Of a stretch of DNA of 46,873 nucleotides, positions 18,422 through 29,272 are shown in pieces (the stretch's first letter is position 1; every line of letters begins with the position of its first letter). This DNA is from Nonlabens dokdonensis (lineage in GTDB: Bacteria; Bacteroidota; Bacteroidia; Flavobacteriales; Flavobacteriaceae): NCBI RefSeq assembly GCF_002162835.1, contig NZ_MAAX01000210.1, forward strand, positions 4,601 to 51,473. Direction: 5' to 3'. Made by a program: the position numbers and the translations under genes. The notes beneath the pieces are model-generated. The model had not been told where the DNA came from and did not search any database. It saw only the letters and a program-made list of their open reading frames with translations.

Positions 18422-19834
18422 TTATGGCAACTTTGCTACGTTTCCAACCTCTAATGAATGATTTTTAGGTTTTTTGTAATACTCATACATAAACATTGCG
18501 ATCACTAAAGCATACTCTAGTAGTATAAGCCATAGGTTTTCAGTATAAGAGTTATTAGAGTAAGTCAAATAACTAAGAAAAATTAAAAAACTCCACACGA
18601 GCATAAATCGATACCTAGTAAAGATAGAAAATAGCAACGGTATTGTAAGATACCATGGATGAACTGTTGTTGACAGTAATAAGTATATGAAGTATGAATA
18701 AACAATGCTGATTAATAGCACTTCTGGAACTTCATTTTTTCGTTTTAAGGCGATTACAAAAATTGAGAAGAAAGTAATTACAGGCAATATCTTACCTGCA
18801 ATCTGTATAATATTATAACCTGTTATTTCATAACCTACGGCACGTATGATATAATAAAAACTAGCATTGAATTCAAAATTACCAAACCATAAGCCTACTG
18901 AGCTTGAATATTTTGCAATTAACTCACTACTATAAAAAGGAAGAAAACCTAATACAATAACAATACCTACAAATAAATAATACAAGATGGCTTTCTTAAT
19001 ATTTAGTCTCCTGATTAATAAAGGCAGTGCAATTACCGGAAGTAATTTCAAAAGGATTCCATAACTTAAGAATAACGCACTCCTTAAATGTCTCGAAACA
19101 AACAAATTATAGACAGCTAACAGCATGAAAAAAGCCATAACCCCTTCAAAATGTAAATTACCAGTTAGTTCAATAATTACAAACGGATTTAAAAAATAAA
19201 GCAGAATAAGATATGGTGGTTTTCCTAATAGGTTGAGTAGTTTCACACCATAGATAAAAATACCTACCTCAGCAAGGATGATAAAAACACGCATCCATAC
19301 CATCGTTAAAACTATACTTTTGCCTCCCAAAAATGCGGCTGCGGCAAATAACAATTGATTTAATGGTGGATAATTTGTATAATGACCACTGGAAAGCGCA
19401 CCCATATTTGCGCGTAACAAAGTTGCATTTGGGATATGAGAAGCATCAGTGGCAATAACTTCGTCTGGTAAATAAAGGTAGGGATTATAACCATTTAATA
19501 ATTGGTGCCCATCCCAAAAAAATCTAAAGAAATCTTGTGATAGATTAGGCGTATATGTCAGTAGTGTTAGTCTTAGAAAAACACCTACAAACAATACAAA
19601 TAACAAAATATCAGAATCAAATAATTTACTACTCCATCTTTTAGGTAAAAGCCTGTGATCTTGAACAAATGCCTTTTTACTAATTTGATAAATAGCAAGC
19701 AGACCTATAAACAGTAAGCTGTAAATAACAAAGGTTTCCAGAAATTGCTTTCGCGAAAGCGAGAAAAAAACAGCATATAAAACTACACTGATTAAACTGA
19801 TAATACCTAGAATATTACCGAGCTTATTTTTCAT
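18422..19834 (-). CDS. Polytopic GT-C-type glycosyltransferase (GT87/mannosyltransferase-like)
   Basis: Many TM segments, DFFRFFWDGHQLLNGYNPYLYLPDE loop typical of GT-C enzymes. Confidence 0.75.
   Translation of the reverse strand: MKNKLGNILGIISLISVVLYAVFFSLSRKQFLETFVIYSLLFIGLLAIYQISKKAFVQDHRLLPKRWSSKLFDSDILLFVLFVGVFLRLTLLTYTPNLSQDFFRFFWDGHQLLNGYNPYLYLPDEVIATDASHIPNATLLRANMGALSSGHYTNYPPLNQLLFAAAAFLGGKSIVLTMVWMRVFIILAEVGIFIYGVKLLNLLGKPPYLILLYFLNPFVIIELTGNLHFEGVMAFFMLLAVYNLFVSRHLRSALFLSYGILLKLLPVIALPLLIRRLNIKKAILYYLFVGIVIVLGFLPFYSSELIAKYSSSVGLWFGNFEFNASFYYIIRAVGYEITGYNIIQIAGKILPVITFFSIFVIALKRKNEVPEVLLISIVYSYFIYLLLSTTVHPWYLTIPLLFSIFTRYRFMLVWSFLIFLSYLTYSNNSYTENLWLILLEYALVIAMFMYEYYKKPKNHSLEVGNVAKLP
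19747..19760. repeat. Palindrome copy 6, inside the GT-C CDS (LSRK)
   Basis: GCTTTCGCGAAAGC. Confidence 0.97.
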
Positions 19835-21327
19835 TATTGCTTCTCTGTAATGCTACGTATAAATACAAATCCAAAGCCTATGAATAACATTAAATGAAAA
19901 GGAAACAGTCCAAAATCACCGTTTTTTTCTGCTCCACCTACAACAAAGGCTGAATACATACCAAAAGCAAAGTATAGCATCAACATTCCTTCAATGATCA
20001 CATGAGGACTAATTTTTTTACGCAGGTATTTATTTGCTTTCCAGTTGCCTCCTACTGCTTTAAGATTAAACTTAGGCGTTCTCACAAATTCACTGCGTTT
20101 ACCAGCGTGACCTTCAAGAACCGCAATAGAATTATGAAATGAAAAGCCCATAGCTATGGAAAAGAATGTAAAGAACATTCCTATATAAGAAATGAAGTTT
20201 TGTAAACCACCACCGTAAGTTTTCTTGTACATATACCAGTAGCAAAAGAAAAATATTATGGTACTGATTACAAAGAAACTCATTACTATAAAATATTCTC
20301 TCAAGTGGCCGTATTCATTTTTAATGTACAACATAGGAATACTTAGAATCCCTACAATCAAAACATTTAAGAACATAGTACTGTTTAAAAGGTGTAGAAT
20401 TCCATGTAGTTTTGATTTAAAAGACATCTCAGAAGAGATCACTCTTTTGAACATCTTTCTAAAATTCTCTGCGCCACCTTTATTCCATCTAAACTGTTGA
20501 GATCTAGCTGCGCTTATGATAATAGGTAACTCCGCTGGTGTAGTGACATGTTCTAGATACTTGAACTTCCAGTTTTTTAATTGTGCTCTGTAGCTCAGGT
20601 CCAGATCTTCGGTTAAGGTATCACCTTCCCAATTTCCTGCGTCGTATATCGTTTCTTTGCGCCACACTCCGGCAGTACCATTAAAATTTATAAAATGACC
20701 TTTTGAGTTACGACCTACTTGTTCTAATGTGAAATGGGCATCAAGTGCAAAGGCTTGAATTTGGGTAAGAATAGAATAATCACGGTTGAGGTGCGCCCAT
20801 CTGGTTTGCACAACACCTATCTCGGGATCTTTAAAATGCGGAATCGTTTTTTGTAACCAGTCAGCTTCTGGAAGGAAATCTGCATCAAAAATGGCGATTA
20901 AATCACCTTTAGCTATCTCAAGACCTTCTTTTAAGGCACCAGCTTTATATCCGGTACGATCTGTTCTAGTAATATGGACAATGTCTAGTCCATTTACAGC
21001 AAGTCGTTCTATATGGGCAGCGGTAGACGCTACAGTCTCATCAGTAGAATCATCAAGAACTTGTATTTCTAATTTTTCTCGAGGGTAATCGAGTAATACA
21101 ATATTGTCTAGAAGTCTATCCATTACATATGCCTCGTTAAATACGGGCAATTGTATCGTTACATAAGGAACTTGGTCAGGATCATTTAAGTCTAATAAAG
21201 CAGCATGATCAACTGACTTTTGCGCTTTCATATAGTTAATTAACAAATTGAGCTGCGCAAAGGCATAAAATAATATCAACACTAGCGATATAGAGTAAAT
21301 TACAATACAAATCCAGACCAATATCAT
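19834..21327 (-). CDS. Processive-type family 2 glycosyltransferase (cellulose-synthase-like)
   Basis: VTIQLPVFNEAYVMDRLLDNI, DDSTDET, AIFDADFLPEADWL, TLTEDLDLSYRAQ, QQFRWNKGGAE. Confidence 0.9.
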   Translation of the reverse strand: MILVWICIVIYSISLVLILFYAFAQLNLLINYMKAQKSVDHAALLDLNDPDQVPYVTIQLPVFNEAYVMDRLLDNIVLLDYPREKLEIQVLDDSTDETVASTAAHIERLAVNGLDIVHITRTDRTGYKAGALKEGLEIAKGDLIAIFDADFLPEADWLQKTIPHFKDPEIGVVQTRWAHLNRDYSILTQIQAFALDAHFTLEQVGRNSKGHFINFNGTAGVWRKETIYDAGNWEGDTLTEDLDLSYRAQLKNWKFKYLEHVTTPAELPIIISAARSQQFRWNKGGAENFRKMFKRVISSEMSFKSKLHGILHLLNSTMFLNVLIVGILSIPMLYIKNEYGHLREYFIVMSFFVISTIIFFFCYWYMYKKTYGGGLQNFISYIGMFFTFFSIAMGFSFHNSIAVLEGHAGKRSEFVRTPKFNLKAVGGNWKANKYLRKKISPHVIIEGMLMLYFAFGMYSAFVVGGAEKNGDFGLFPFHLMLFIGFGFVFIRSITEKQ

Positions 21328-22025
21328 TTTTTAAAACCGTATTTAAATATCCAAGTTAAAATTTTAACGCCCGCAAAGATAGCACCTTTAACGGTACCTG
21401 AAACTTTTGACACACCTATTCTATTTCTATATTTCATAGGCACTTCTCTATATGAAAAGTCTTTTTTTAAAGCCTTTAATTGCATTTCTACAGTCCATCC
21501 ATAGGTACGATCTTCCATCTGTAGCTCCTTGAGCTTATCATATTTAATAGCTCTAAAGGGACCTAAATCTGTAAATCTAGAATTAAATAAAAGCTTCATT
21601 AAACTAGTAGCTAGCCAGTTTCCAAAAATTTGAGGAGCCGTCATGGAACCTAATTCTCGTAAATGCTTCACTCTTGCTCCTACCACAAAGTCTATATTTT
21701 CCTCCATTATAGGCGCCACTAATTCTGTAAGTTGTTGTGGGTAATCACTGTAATCTCCATCTAGAAATACTACAATATCAGTAGGCAATTCTAGGCCTTC
21801 TAGGTATTCTATACCTTTAAGACAAGCATTACCATAACCAGGAGTGGATTCTTCTACAACAGTAGCACCTGCTTTTTGAGCGTTTATTACGGTGTTATCA
21901 TTTGAGTTGTTACTGCATACGATTATTTCTTCTACGATGGAAGGAATGTCTCTAATGACAAGCGGAATTGAATCGGCTTCATTATAAGCTGGTATGATAA
22001 CTCTTATGATGGGTAGTGAACTCAG
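21324..22025 (-). CDS. Family 2 glycosyltransferase, dolichyl-phosphate-mannose-synthase-like; 5' end ambiguous, no ATG in frame
   Basis: In-frame reading extends upstream of the listed ORF (21788, an internal TTG): LSSLPIIRVIIPAYNEADSIPLVIRDIPSIVEEIIVCSNNSNDNTV...PTDIVVFLDGDYSD. Confidence 0.75.
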   Translation of the reverse strand: MSSLPIIRVIIPAYNEADSIPLVIRDIPSIVEEIIVCSNNSNDNTVINAQKAGATVVEESTPGYGNACLKGIEYLEGLELPTDIVVFLDGDYSDYPQQLTELVAPIMEENIDFVVGARVKHLRELGSMTAPQIFGNWLATSLMKLLFNSRFTDLGPFRAIKYDKLKELQMEDRTYGWTVEMQLKALKKDFSYREVPMKYRNRIGVSKVSGTVKGAIFAGVKILTWIFKYGFKK

Positions 22026-22271
22026 GAGAATGGCATTAAAAAGTCGCGCAATTTAAGCATTATGAAATTGGTGGCTTTAGATTTCTGGAATTAATCCTAG
22101 CTCTACAAACTATAATAATCTAGCAAGATTAATTTAATAGCTATCAAACATTTTTTTGAATACAACTCGTTTGAGTAAAATACATCACATAAGCCTACCA
22201 AGAGCACATGATGCTAAGGTGACGAGCTTTCATTTTACTTTGAATAAAGAATTCCTAGGTGTTTGTAGAAA

Positions 22272-22293
22272 TCTCGCTTTCGCGAAAGCGAGA
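22272..22293. repeat. Palindrome copy 7, intergenic, 22-bp perfect palindrome
   Basis: TCTCGCTTTCGCGAAAGCGAGA. Confidence 0.97.
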
Positions 22294-22310
22294 ACAAAAT
22301 TCACCTCTAA

Positions 22311-25085
22311 TTAAAACATAATTACATTATTACTGTCTGGCTTTTTACCACCAAATTGCGAGAACTTATAAGTAAAACTGAGCATGAAATACTGTTGTAA
22401 AACCAAACTACTAGTGTCTGAAACAAAATCATCACTTATAGTACGACGCGTATCTATGATTTGGTTTAAAATATCGTAAGCCTTCAATTTTACTGTAGCC
22501 TTATCTTTTAAAAACTTATATCCTAAACTTCCTATCAATACAAAGGAATCGTCATCAAAATCGCCAGAAATATTTCCAAATTTATTGTATTCACCTCTTA
22601 GACCTAAAATTACATGTTCTGGCCAAGAAGTTGTAATATCTATGGCAGCGCGATGGTTCACAAATTCTTGATCGCTAATGTTTTCAATGTCGAATTGAGT
22701 TCTATTGGCACTGATTTCATATTCCAGCTCTACGTCTATATAATCCTTCAAAGAGTATTCAAGTGTCACTTCTGGCGCAATGCGTATAGCTTCACTTTGA
22801 AATGCAAGACCATTAGTAAACCCTTTATTAAGCGATAGGTTTGCATCTATTCCTAAGTCAAATTCTATTTCTCTGTCGTCTTTCTTCCATGATTTACTAT
22901 AACTGGTGTATAAATAGCCGTTATACTCACCATCTATGTTCACGTAGGTCGTAGTTCTAATTAAGTCTTCGTCAGTAGTGGTAATTGCAGCAACACTATT
23001 ATCTGTATAAGTAAATCCACCTCCAGAGTAAAAACCGGAGCCTTTTTCCCAGTCGTAATTGCTAAGATTGAAATATAGATTATGACGCTGACTTGCATCT
23101 AGGTCTGGATTACCTATGATTATATTTTGTGGGTTTGTCCTGTTTTCTACAGGTTGTAATTGCGTTACACTAGGTACATTTATACTATTGCGGTAATTGA
23201 GATATGCCCTACCAAATTTACCGAACTTGTAATTCATGTTTGCATTTACATATGGGTCTGTAAACTCTTTATCAAAACTTGTGTTTAAAAGAACGTCTTC
23301 ACTTTCTAAGGTTTGATGAATAATCCCACCGCTCAAGTTAAACCTAAAATCACCTTTTTTATACCGCAAACCTATACTAGGTCTTTGCTGGCGATTTTTA
23401 ACTTCAAAATCATTGCTTAATGCAGGGTTGAAAATTAAAGTTCCTGATCCATCACGATCAAAAACACTACGCTTATTTTCTTGATTACCTGTTTCAAAAT
23501 TATAATTTATGGAACCGGTAAGTGTTTCACTAATTTTTTTATTAATATAAGGTGTTATTGAAAACCTATTGTTCTCTGAATTGTTATTAATGATCTGGTC
23601 TTGAATATCTGGAGTTTCTGGATTACCCAATTCATCAAATGTAATTCTTATACTATTAAAGTCACTTTGCGATTCATTTTTATTCTTATTTACGTTACCG
23701 TAAAGACCGTAGTAAGTTCCTTTTTGCTGGGTTCTACGAGAAAAATTAAAGTTTGCTCCTAAAGATTGATTATCTGAATTTGAAATAGATGACGTTTCCA
23801 CATTATTAATTATGTTGCCTTCTTCATCTGTAGAGACTGAGGAGCTGGAGTTGTCGCTGAAGTTGTTTGATAAGTTTATAGTAGGTCTAATATTAAAGGA
23901 AGTAAGCGTGTCTGGCTTTACTTCTATGCGACCACTAATTCTATGATTATCTCCTGTGCGATCTCCACGATTTGATCCTATTGTATTAAAAGTTCTGTCT
24001 GGTAAAAAGGTTGTTCTTCTCGTGTCTGATGCAGATATGGTGTTTTCTCCACCATAAAAGTAATTCATAGATGCGCTTACCGTTTTACCCCAATCGTTAG
24101 ACATATTTAATCCAGCGCTATCACTAGAGGTAATTCCACCACTTCCACCGAAGTTGATACCATTAATTCCAAAACTACCGTTACTACTTCTAGAAATGGA
24201 GTAAGCGCTACTCCCCATAGCATCATAAATCTCATCAAAAGAAAAACCTGGGCTGTTAATGTTATTACTACTTCCTAAGATACTTAACTTAAAGTCTTTA
24301 TTGAAGTAGTTTGCAATACCACTCATGGAGTATCTTTCATCTGTTCCTCCACCAGCAGTTAATCTAGAAAACCAGCCTTTATTTTTATCTTCGTCAATGG
24401 TGATATTTATTTCACTAGCGTTTGCATCTCCATCTTCTCCAGTAGCCTTTTGAGTATCAGTTTTAGACTCTGTAACCTGTATTTTATCTATAATTTCTTT
24501 GGGTAAATTTTTAAGTGCTACCTGAGGATCATCACCAAAGAACTCCTTACCATTTACTAATATTTTTGAAACCTCTTTACCATTTACCGTGATTTTACCA
24601 TCCTTGTCCACTTTTACACCAGGTAATTCTTTCATTACATCTTCAAGAGTGGCATCGGCTTTAGTATTGAACGACTTTGCATTGAATTCTAAGGTATCCT
24701 GTTTTACTGTTATAGGTGCTTTTCTAGCCTTTACCAGCACACTATTGAGTGCCTCGATATCATTACTTAAAAAGATTTCACCTAAATCTAATTCTCGAGT
24801 TTCTTTTAGGTTTACAGATTTTGTATATGTCTTATAACCTTGAAAAGATGCTATAAAGCTTACTTCTTCATAAGCAGTATTACCTGAAAGAGCAAATACT
24901 CCTTGCTCATCTGTTATCGAGTAGGTAATTAACGTGGAATCTTTAACACTTTCTAGGTAAATAGTCGCGCTTTGTAGTTTTTCATTTGTCAAGGAATCTT
25001 TTACAACTCCTTTGATACTAAATGTTTGCGCTGTCGAATGCAAAGCAAATAAAGTTGCTAAACATGAAAAAAAGAATAATCTCAT
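22311..25085 (-). CDS. TonB-dependent receptor-like outer membrane protein with carboxypeptidase-regulatory-like N-terminal domain
   Basis: Signal peptide, FSIKGVVKDSLTNEKLQSATIYLES, plug-like LEDVMKELPGVKVDKDGKITVNGKEVSKILVNGKEFFGDDP, long beta-barrel. Confidence 0.88.
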   Translation of the reverse strand: MRLFFFSCLATLFALHSTAQTFSIKGVVKDSLTNEKLQSATIYLESVKDSTLITYSITDEQGVFALSGNTAYEEVSFIASFQGYKTYTKSVNLKETRELDLGEIFLSNDIEALNSVLVKARKAPITVKQDTLEFNAKSFNTKADATLEDVMKELPGVKVDKDGKITVNGKEVSKILVNGKEFFGDDPQVALKNLPKEIIDKIQVTESKTDTQKATGEDGDANASEINITIDEDKNKGWFSRLTAGGGTDERYSMSGIANYFNKDFKLSILGSSNNINSPGFSFDEIYDAMGSSAYSISRSSNGSFGINGINFGGSGGITSSDSAGLNMSNDWGKTVSASMNYFYGGENTISASDTRRTTFLPDRTFNTIGSNRGDRTGDNHRISGRIEVKPDTLTSFNIRPTINLSNNFSDNSSSSVSTDEEGNIINNVETSSISNSDNQSLGANFNFSRRTQQKGTYYGLYGNVNKNKNESQSDFNSIRITFDELGNPETPDIQDQIINNNSENNRFSITPYINKKISETLTGSINYNFETGNQENKRSVFDRDGSGTLIFNPALSNDFEVKNRQQRPSIGLRYKKGDFRFNLSGGIIHQTLESEDVLLNTSFDKEFTDPYVNANMNYKFGKFGRAYLNYRNSINVPSVTQLQPVENRTNPQNIIIGNPDLDASQRHNLYFNLSNYDWEKGSGFYSGGGFTYTDNSVAAITTTDEDLIRTTTYVNIDGEYNGYLYTSYSKSWKKDDREIEFDLGIDANLSLNKGFTNGLAFQSEAIRIAPEVTLEYSLKDYIDVELEYEISANRTQFDIENISDQEFVNHRAAIDITTSWPEHVILGLRGEYNKFGNISGDFDDDSFVLIGSLGYKFLKDKATVKLKAYDILNQIIDTRRTISDDFVSDTSSLVLQQYFMLSFTYKFSQFGGKKPDSNNVIMF

Positions 25086-25300
25086 TAAGAGTAAGGTTAG
25101 TTTCTAAGAATTTGGTATATCCTCAACGCAAGGATATTAGTTAAATTTTATAAGAAACAACCTATTAACATTTAGTTAAGAAAGAAGCTGTAATAATTCT
25201 TCGACCTCAATTAAAATATTCAGGATATCATAAAATACTAGTAGTAGAATTTTATTTATAAATCTAGAATGAAAATTTTCTTATTAGATCAAAGATCCAT

Positions 25301-26602
25301 CTATTTTTTGCGCATATAAACACTGATAGGTACACCATGAAAATCAAAATGTTCTCGTAATTGATTCTCAAGGTATCTCTTGTATGCATCCCTAACATAT
25401 TGGGGTAAATTACAAAAGAAAGCAAATTGCGGTTGTGGCGTAGGCAATTGAGTGATAAACTTAATTTTTACAAATTTACCTTTGAGTGATGGTGGTGGGT
25501 AATTCTCAATTAAAGGCAACAAAGTCTCATTGAGCTGACTAGTTTTGATTTTTTTAGACCTATTCTTGTACACAGCCACAGCAGTTTCAATGGCTTTATG
25601 AATTCTTTGCTTATTTAAAACTGAAATAAAAACAATAGGAACATCAGTAAATGGTTCCATTTCTTTTCTGATTTTTGCTTCAAATTCTTTTGCAGTATTA
25701 GTTTCCTTATCTACAAGATCCCATTTATTTACAAGAACTACAATTCCCTTGCGATTGCGCTCTGCCAGCCAAAAAATATTTTGCACCTGACCATCAAAAC
25801 CTCTTGTTGCATCTAGCATTAAAATACAAACATCACTATGTTCAATAGCTCTAACACTACGCATGACACTGTAAAACTCTAGATCTTCTCTTACTTTTTT
25901 CTTTCTGCGTATTCCTGCAGTATCTACTAGATTAAACTCAAAACCAAAGCGATTATACTTAGTATCAATAGAGTCACGAGTTGTCCCTGCAATATCTGTT
26001 ACGATATACCTATCTTCTCCTATTAAGGCATTTATAAAAGAGCTTTTTCCAGCATTAGGTCTTCCTACTACTGCAAATCGAGGTAAATCGTCTTTCTTTT
26101 CCTCAACAGTTTCAGGAAGAACTTTTACTACTTCATCTAGTAAGTCTCCTGTACCACTTCCATTAATACTTGAAATGGAAAAATATTCACCAAGGCCTAA
26201 ATTATAAAATTCATAAGCATCTTGCTCTCTCTTATTATTATCTACTTTATTAACAACAAGAAAAACTGGTTTTGTAACCTTGCGCAATAGTTGAGCAACA
26301 TCTTCATCCATAGGAGTAATACCTTCCTCGGCATTTACCATAAAAAGAATAGCGTCAGCCTCATCGATAGCCAGTTCAACCTGCTGGTCTATTTCAGCTT
26401 CAAATATATCATCACTACCTACTACATAACCACCAGTATCGATTAAAGAAAATTCCTTACCATTCCAGTCACTTCTACCGTAATGTCTATCTCTAGTGAC
26501 ACCACTTACAGAATCTGTAATGGCCTCTCTACGTTGAATCATACGATTAAAAAGAGTAGACTTTCCTACATTAGGTCTTCCTACGATTGCTACTATACTC
26601 AT
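25301..26602 (-). CDS. der: Ribosome biogenesis GTPase Der
   Basis: Two G domains ([13 protein letters not shown] and [14 protein letters not shown]), KH-like C-terminus. Confidence 0.97.
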   Translation of the reverse strand: MSIVAIVGRPNVGKSTLFNRMIQRREAITDSVSGVTRDRHYGRSDWNGKEFSLIDTGGYVVGSDDIFEAEIDQQVELAIDEADAILFMVNAEEGITPMDEDVAQLLRKVTKPVFLVVNKVDNNKREQDAYEFYNLGLGEYFSISSINGSGTGDLLDEVVKVLPETVEEKKDDLPRFAVVGRPNAGKSSFINALIGEDRYIVTDIAGTTRDSIDTKYNRFGFEFNLVDTAGIRRKKKVREDLEFYSVMRSVRAIEHSDVCILMLDATRGFDGQVQNIFWLAERNRKGIVVLVNKWDLVDKETNTAKEFEAKIRKEMEPFTDVPIVFISVLNKQRIHKAIETAVAVYKNRSKKIKTSQLNETLLPLIENYPPPSLKGKFVKIKFITQLPTPQPQFAFFCNLPQYVRDAYKRYLENQLREHFDFHGVPISVYMRKK

Positions 26603-26684
26603 GATACTTTTATTTGAATTTGCAAAGGTAGTTTTTTATTGAGTATAAGAGCTGTAGCATTGAGAAGATGTTTGATTAAAGTTC

Positions 26685-26700
26685 CGCTTTCGCGAAAGCG
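26685..26700. repeat. Palindrome copy 8, intergenic
   Basis: CGCTTTCGCGAAAGCG. Confidence 0.97.
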
Positions 26701-26726
26701 AAGAAAAACCAACACTTAAAACTTAA

Positions 26727-27704
26727 TTACTTAGCTCTATCAATGACATAATCTACCATTTTAAGCAAGGAAGTCTTATACTCTGAATCTGGATAGGTAT
26801 TTAAAATATCTAGTGCCTCGTTCTTATATCGATACATGGAGTCGATGGCATAATCTAGACCGCCATTAGTTTTAACATAATTGATAACCTCTCGTACACG
26901 CTTTTTATCTCTGTTATGTTTCTTTACAGAATTGATCAACCATTTTTTATCTTTAGAAGAAGCCGTATTGATACTGTAAATGAGCGGTAGCGTCATTTTT
27001 TGTTCCTTGATATCGATACCTGTAGGCTTTCCTATACGTTGATTTCCATAATCAAATAGGTCATCTTTAATTTGAAATGCAACACCGATTAACTCGCCAA
27101 ATTTGCGCATCTTTTCTACATCTTCTCCTTCTGGTTGCACAGAACAGGCACCTAAGCTACAGCAGGCAGCAATTAACGTAGCTGTTTTTTTACGTATGAT
27201 ATCATAATAAATATCTTCTGTGATGTCCAGTCTTCTAGCTTTTTCAATCTGGAGTAGCTCGCCCTCACTCATTTCACGTACGGCAACACTAATGATTTGT
27301 AACAAGTCAAAATCTTTATTATCGATGCTAAGAAGTAATCCTTTTGATAATAAATAATCTCCTACAAGAACAGCTATTTTATTTTTCCATAATGCATTAA
27401 TAGAGAAAAAGCCACGTCGCTTAAGACTATCATCTACTACATCATCGTGTACTAGCGTAGCTGTATGAATCAACTCAATTACAGATGCACCACGATAGGT
27501 ACGATCATTTACTTGACCTTTTCCTATCATTTTGGCCACAAGAAAAACAAACATGGGCCTCATTTGCTTTCCTTTGCGATTTACAATAAAATGGGTAATG
27601 CGATTAAGTAGAGCTATACGAGAAGCCATGGAAAGATGGAACTTCTTTTCAAAAAGCTCCATTTCATGAGCTATAGGCTCTTTAATTTGCTCTACGATTT
27701 TCAT
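26727..27704 (-). CDS. Polyprenyl (all-trans) diphosphate synthase
   Basis: LVHDDVVDDSLKRRG first Asp-rich motif and FQIKDDLFDYG second motif. Confidence 0.93.
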   Translation of the reverse strand: MKIVEQIKEPIAHEMELFEKKFHLSMASRIALLNRITHFIVNRKGKQMRPMFVFLVAKMIGKGQVNDRTYRGASVIELIHTATLVHDDVVDDSLKRRGFFSINALWKNKIAVLVGDYLLSKGLLLSIDNKDFDLLQIISVAVREMSEGELLQIEKARRLDITEDIYYDIIRKKTATLIAACCSLGACSVQPEGEDVEKMRKFGELIGVAFQIKDDLFDYGNQRIGKPTGIDIKEQKMTLPLIYSINTASSKDKKWLINSVKKHNRDKKRVREVINYVKTNGGLDYAIDSMYRYKNEALDILNTYPDSEYKTSLLKMVDYVIDRAK

Positions 27705-27788
27705 AAGTTACAAATATAATGATAGAGCAAATGTAAAGTAAGAACTGTAACTTAACATTTAGAATTTTTACTAATTCTTTTTCAAAAA

Positions 27789-27820
27789 AAATCAGGCTCT
27801 CTTACTAAGAAAGCCTGATT
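27789..27820 (-). terminator. Rho-independent terminator downstream of the T9SS gene at 27846
   Basis: aatcaggct...agcctgatt stem with T tract on the minus strand. Confidence 0.75.
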
Positions 27821-27845
27821 ATTAAGAGTTATGAATATAGTCTTA

Positions 27846-28946
27846 TTATTCCTTCACAAATTTTCTTGTAATGACTGTATCATTACTTGAAATATTTAAA
27901 ATATAAAGACCTGGCTTTAAATCTTCAATATTTGCATTTACTTCTGTGTTATTTACTTCTAGAGATTTAATCAATCTACCGTTAAGATCTACAATCTCAA
28001 GAGATGTTAATTGTTGCGTAGGACTAGACACGTTTAAAATGTCAGTCGCTGGATTAGGGAAAATCTTTACACTTACTTCATCAAGAGTCTCATCTTCATT
28101 GCTCAATAAGTTACTAGTTGCAACAGCTCTAGAAACATAATCTTTAAAAGTTAGTGTAGTGGCAGATGTATTTGCAGTCACTGGTGGTGTTGCATTAGGA
28201 TTTGCAGCAGTACTAAAAGCTAAAAAATCAATTTCTAAAGGCACTTGATTAGTTACCCAAAAAGCGCTACCTATAGTTGCGTTTCCGGCATTTGGGTCTG
28301 TCTTCCATAAAACCTCACCTGTTGCCACATTATAAGAACACCCTATAGTATAGTCTGTATTAGGAGAAAGAATTAGTCCTGTAGCTGAAAGTCCTATTCT
28401 AAAGGTTCCTTCAGTACCACCATTATTAAGATAAGCTATCCCGAACAACTCGCCTGTAGAAGTTTCATAAGAATAACCAACACAAGATGTTGTTGCTGGC
28501 GCATTAGGATCTGTACTCGGATTGTCTGCAAAAATCCTCATACCAATCTGGTTTTTACTAGTCGTAGTAGGACCTGTGTTAAAAGTGTATTCTAATTCAA
28601 TTACATCATTACCTACAGTCCTGCTAGTCCATGACATATCAAGACCATCTCTCCACATAGCTCTTACACCTTGATCTCCATCTGGCCCAGTTAGATTAAA
28701 GTTTTGTTCAGTACTATTTCTTACCGTAGCGATTTGAAAGTTTGAATTTCCAGCATTAGTGGTTGTTGACGCTGCGTCTCCATTTGTCGCCAGTGTAAAA
28801 AATCCACCTTGACCTGCTCCACTAGCGTCAAAGACAGTACCGACATCTCCAGGTACTAAATTATTAAAATTTTCTTGTTCCAGCACTTGACTGAATGATG
28901 TTAAGCTTAGAGCAAACGCTCCAATTAAAAGTATAGTTTTTTTCAT
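27846..28946 (-). CDS. T9SS type A sorting-domain protein
   Basis: Signal peptide MKKTILLIGAFALSLTSFSQ; C-terminus VSVKIFPNPATDILNVSS...GLYILNISSNDTVITRKFVKE. Confidence 0.85.
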   Translation of the reverse strand: MKKTILLIGAFALSLTSFSQVLEQENFNNLVPGDVGTVFDASGAGQGGFFTLATNGDAASTTTNAGNSNFQIATVRNSTEQNFNLTGPDGDQGVRAMWRDGLDMSWTSRTVGNDVIELEYTFNTGPTTTSKNQIGMRIFADNPSTDPNAPATTSCVGYSYETSTGELFGIAYLNNGGTEGTFRIGLSATGLILSPNTDYTIGCSYNVATGEVLWKTDPNAGNATIGSAFWVTNQVPLEIDFLAFSTAANPNATPPVTANTSATTLTFKDYVSRAVATSNLLSNEDETLDEVSVKIFPNPATDILNVSSPTQQLTSLEIVDLNGRLIKSLEVNNTEVNANIEDLKPGLYILNISSNDTVITRKFVKE

Positions 28947-29272
28947 TTTATGGGAATTTCTCGTAAAATTAATTAATTAAACAAAATTTTATTAAAAGAT
29001 ATGTTAAAAGAAATGTGATGTAAGTTAAAATGGGCACTTATAAAGCAAAAAAAACTAGACATACCTTCTCTAGAAACGTATCAATGTATTTAACAATAAA
29101 TAAATATTATCCGGTAAAATGACCAATAGTCTTCACGTTAATCTTAAAAACAATTCTTTCTGTCGAAAAAGCTCAATTAAAGTTAACCAAACACCTTAAT
29201 TATTGAAAAATCATTAAACACTTTAGTAAGAAACCTTTATATTTATTTCATCTAAAACAAAAATTCTTTGAA

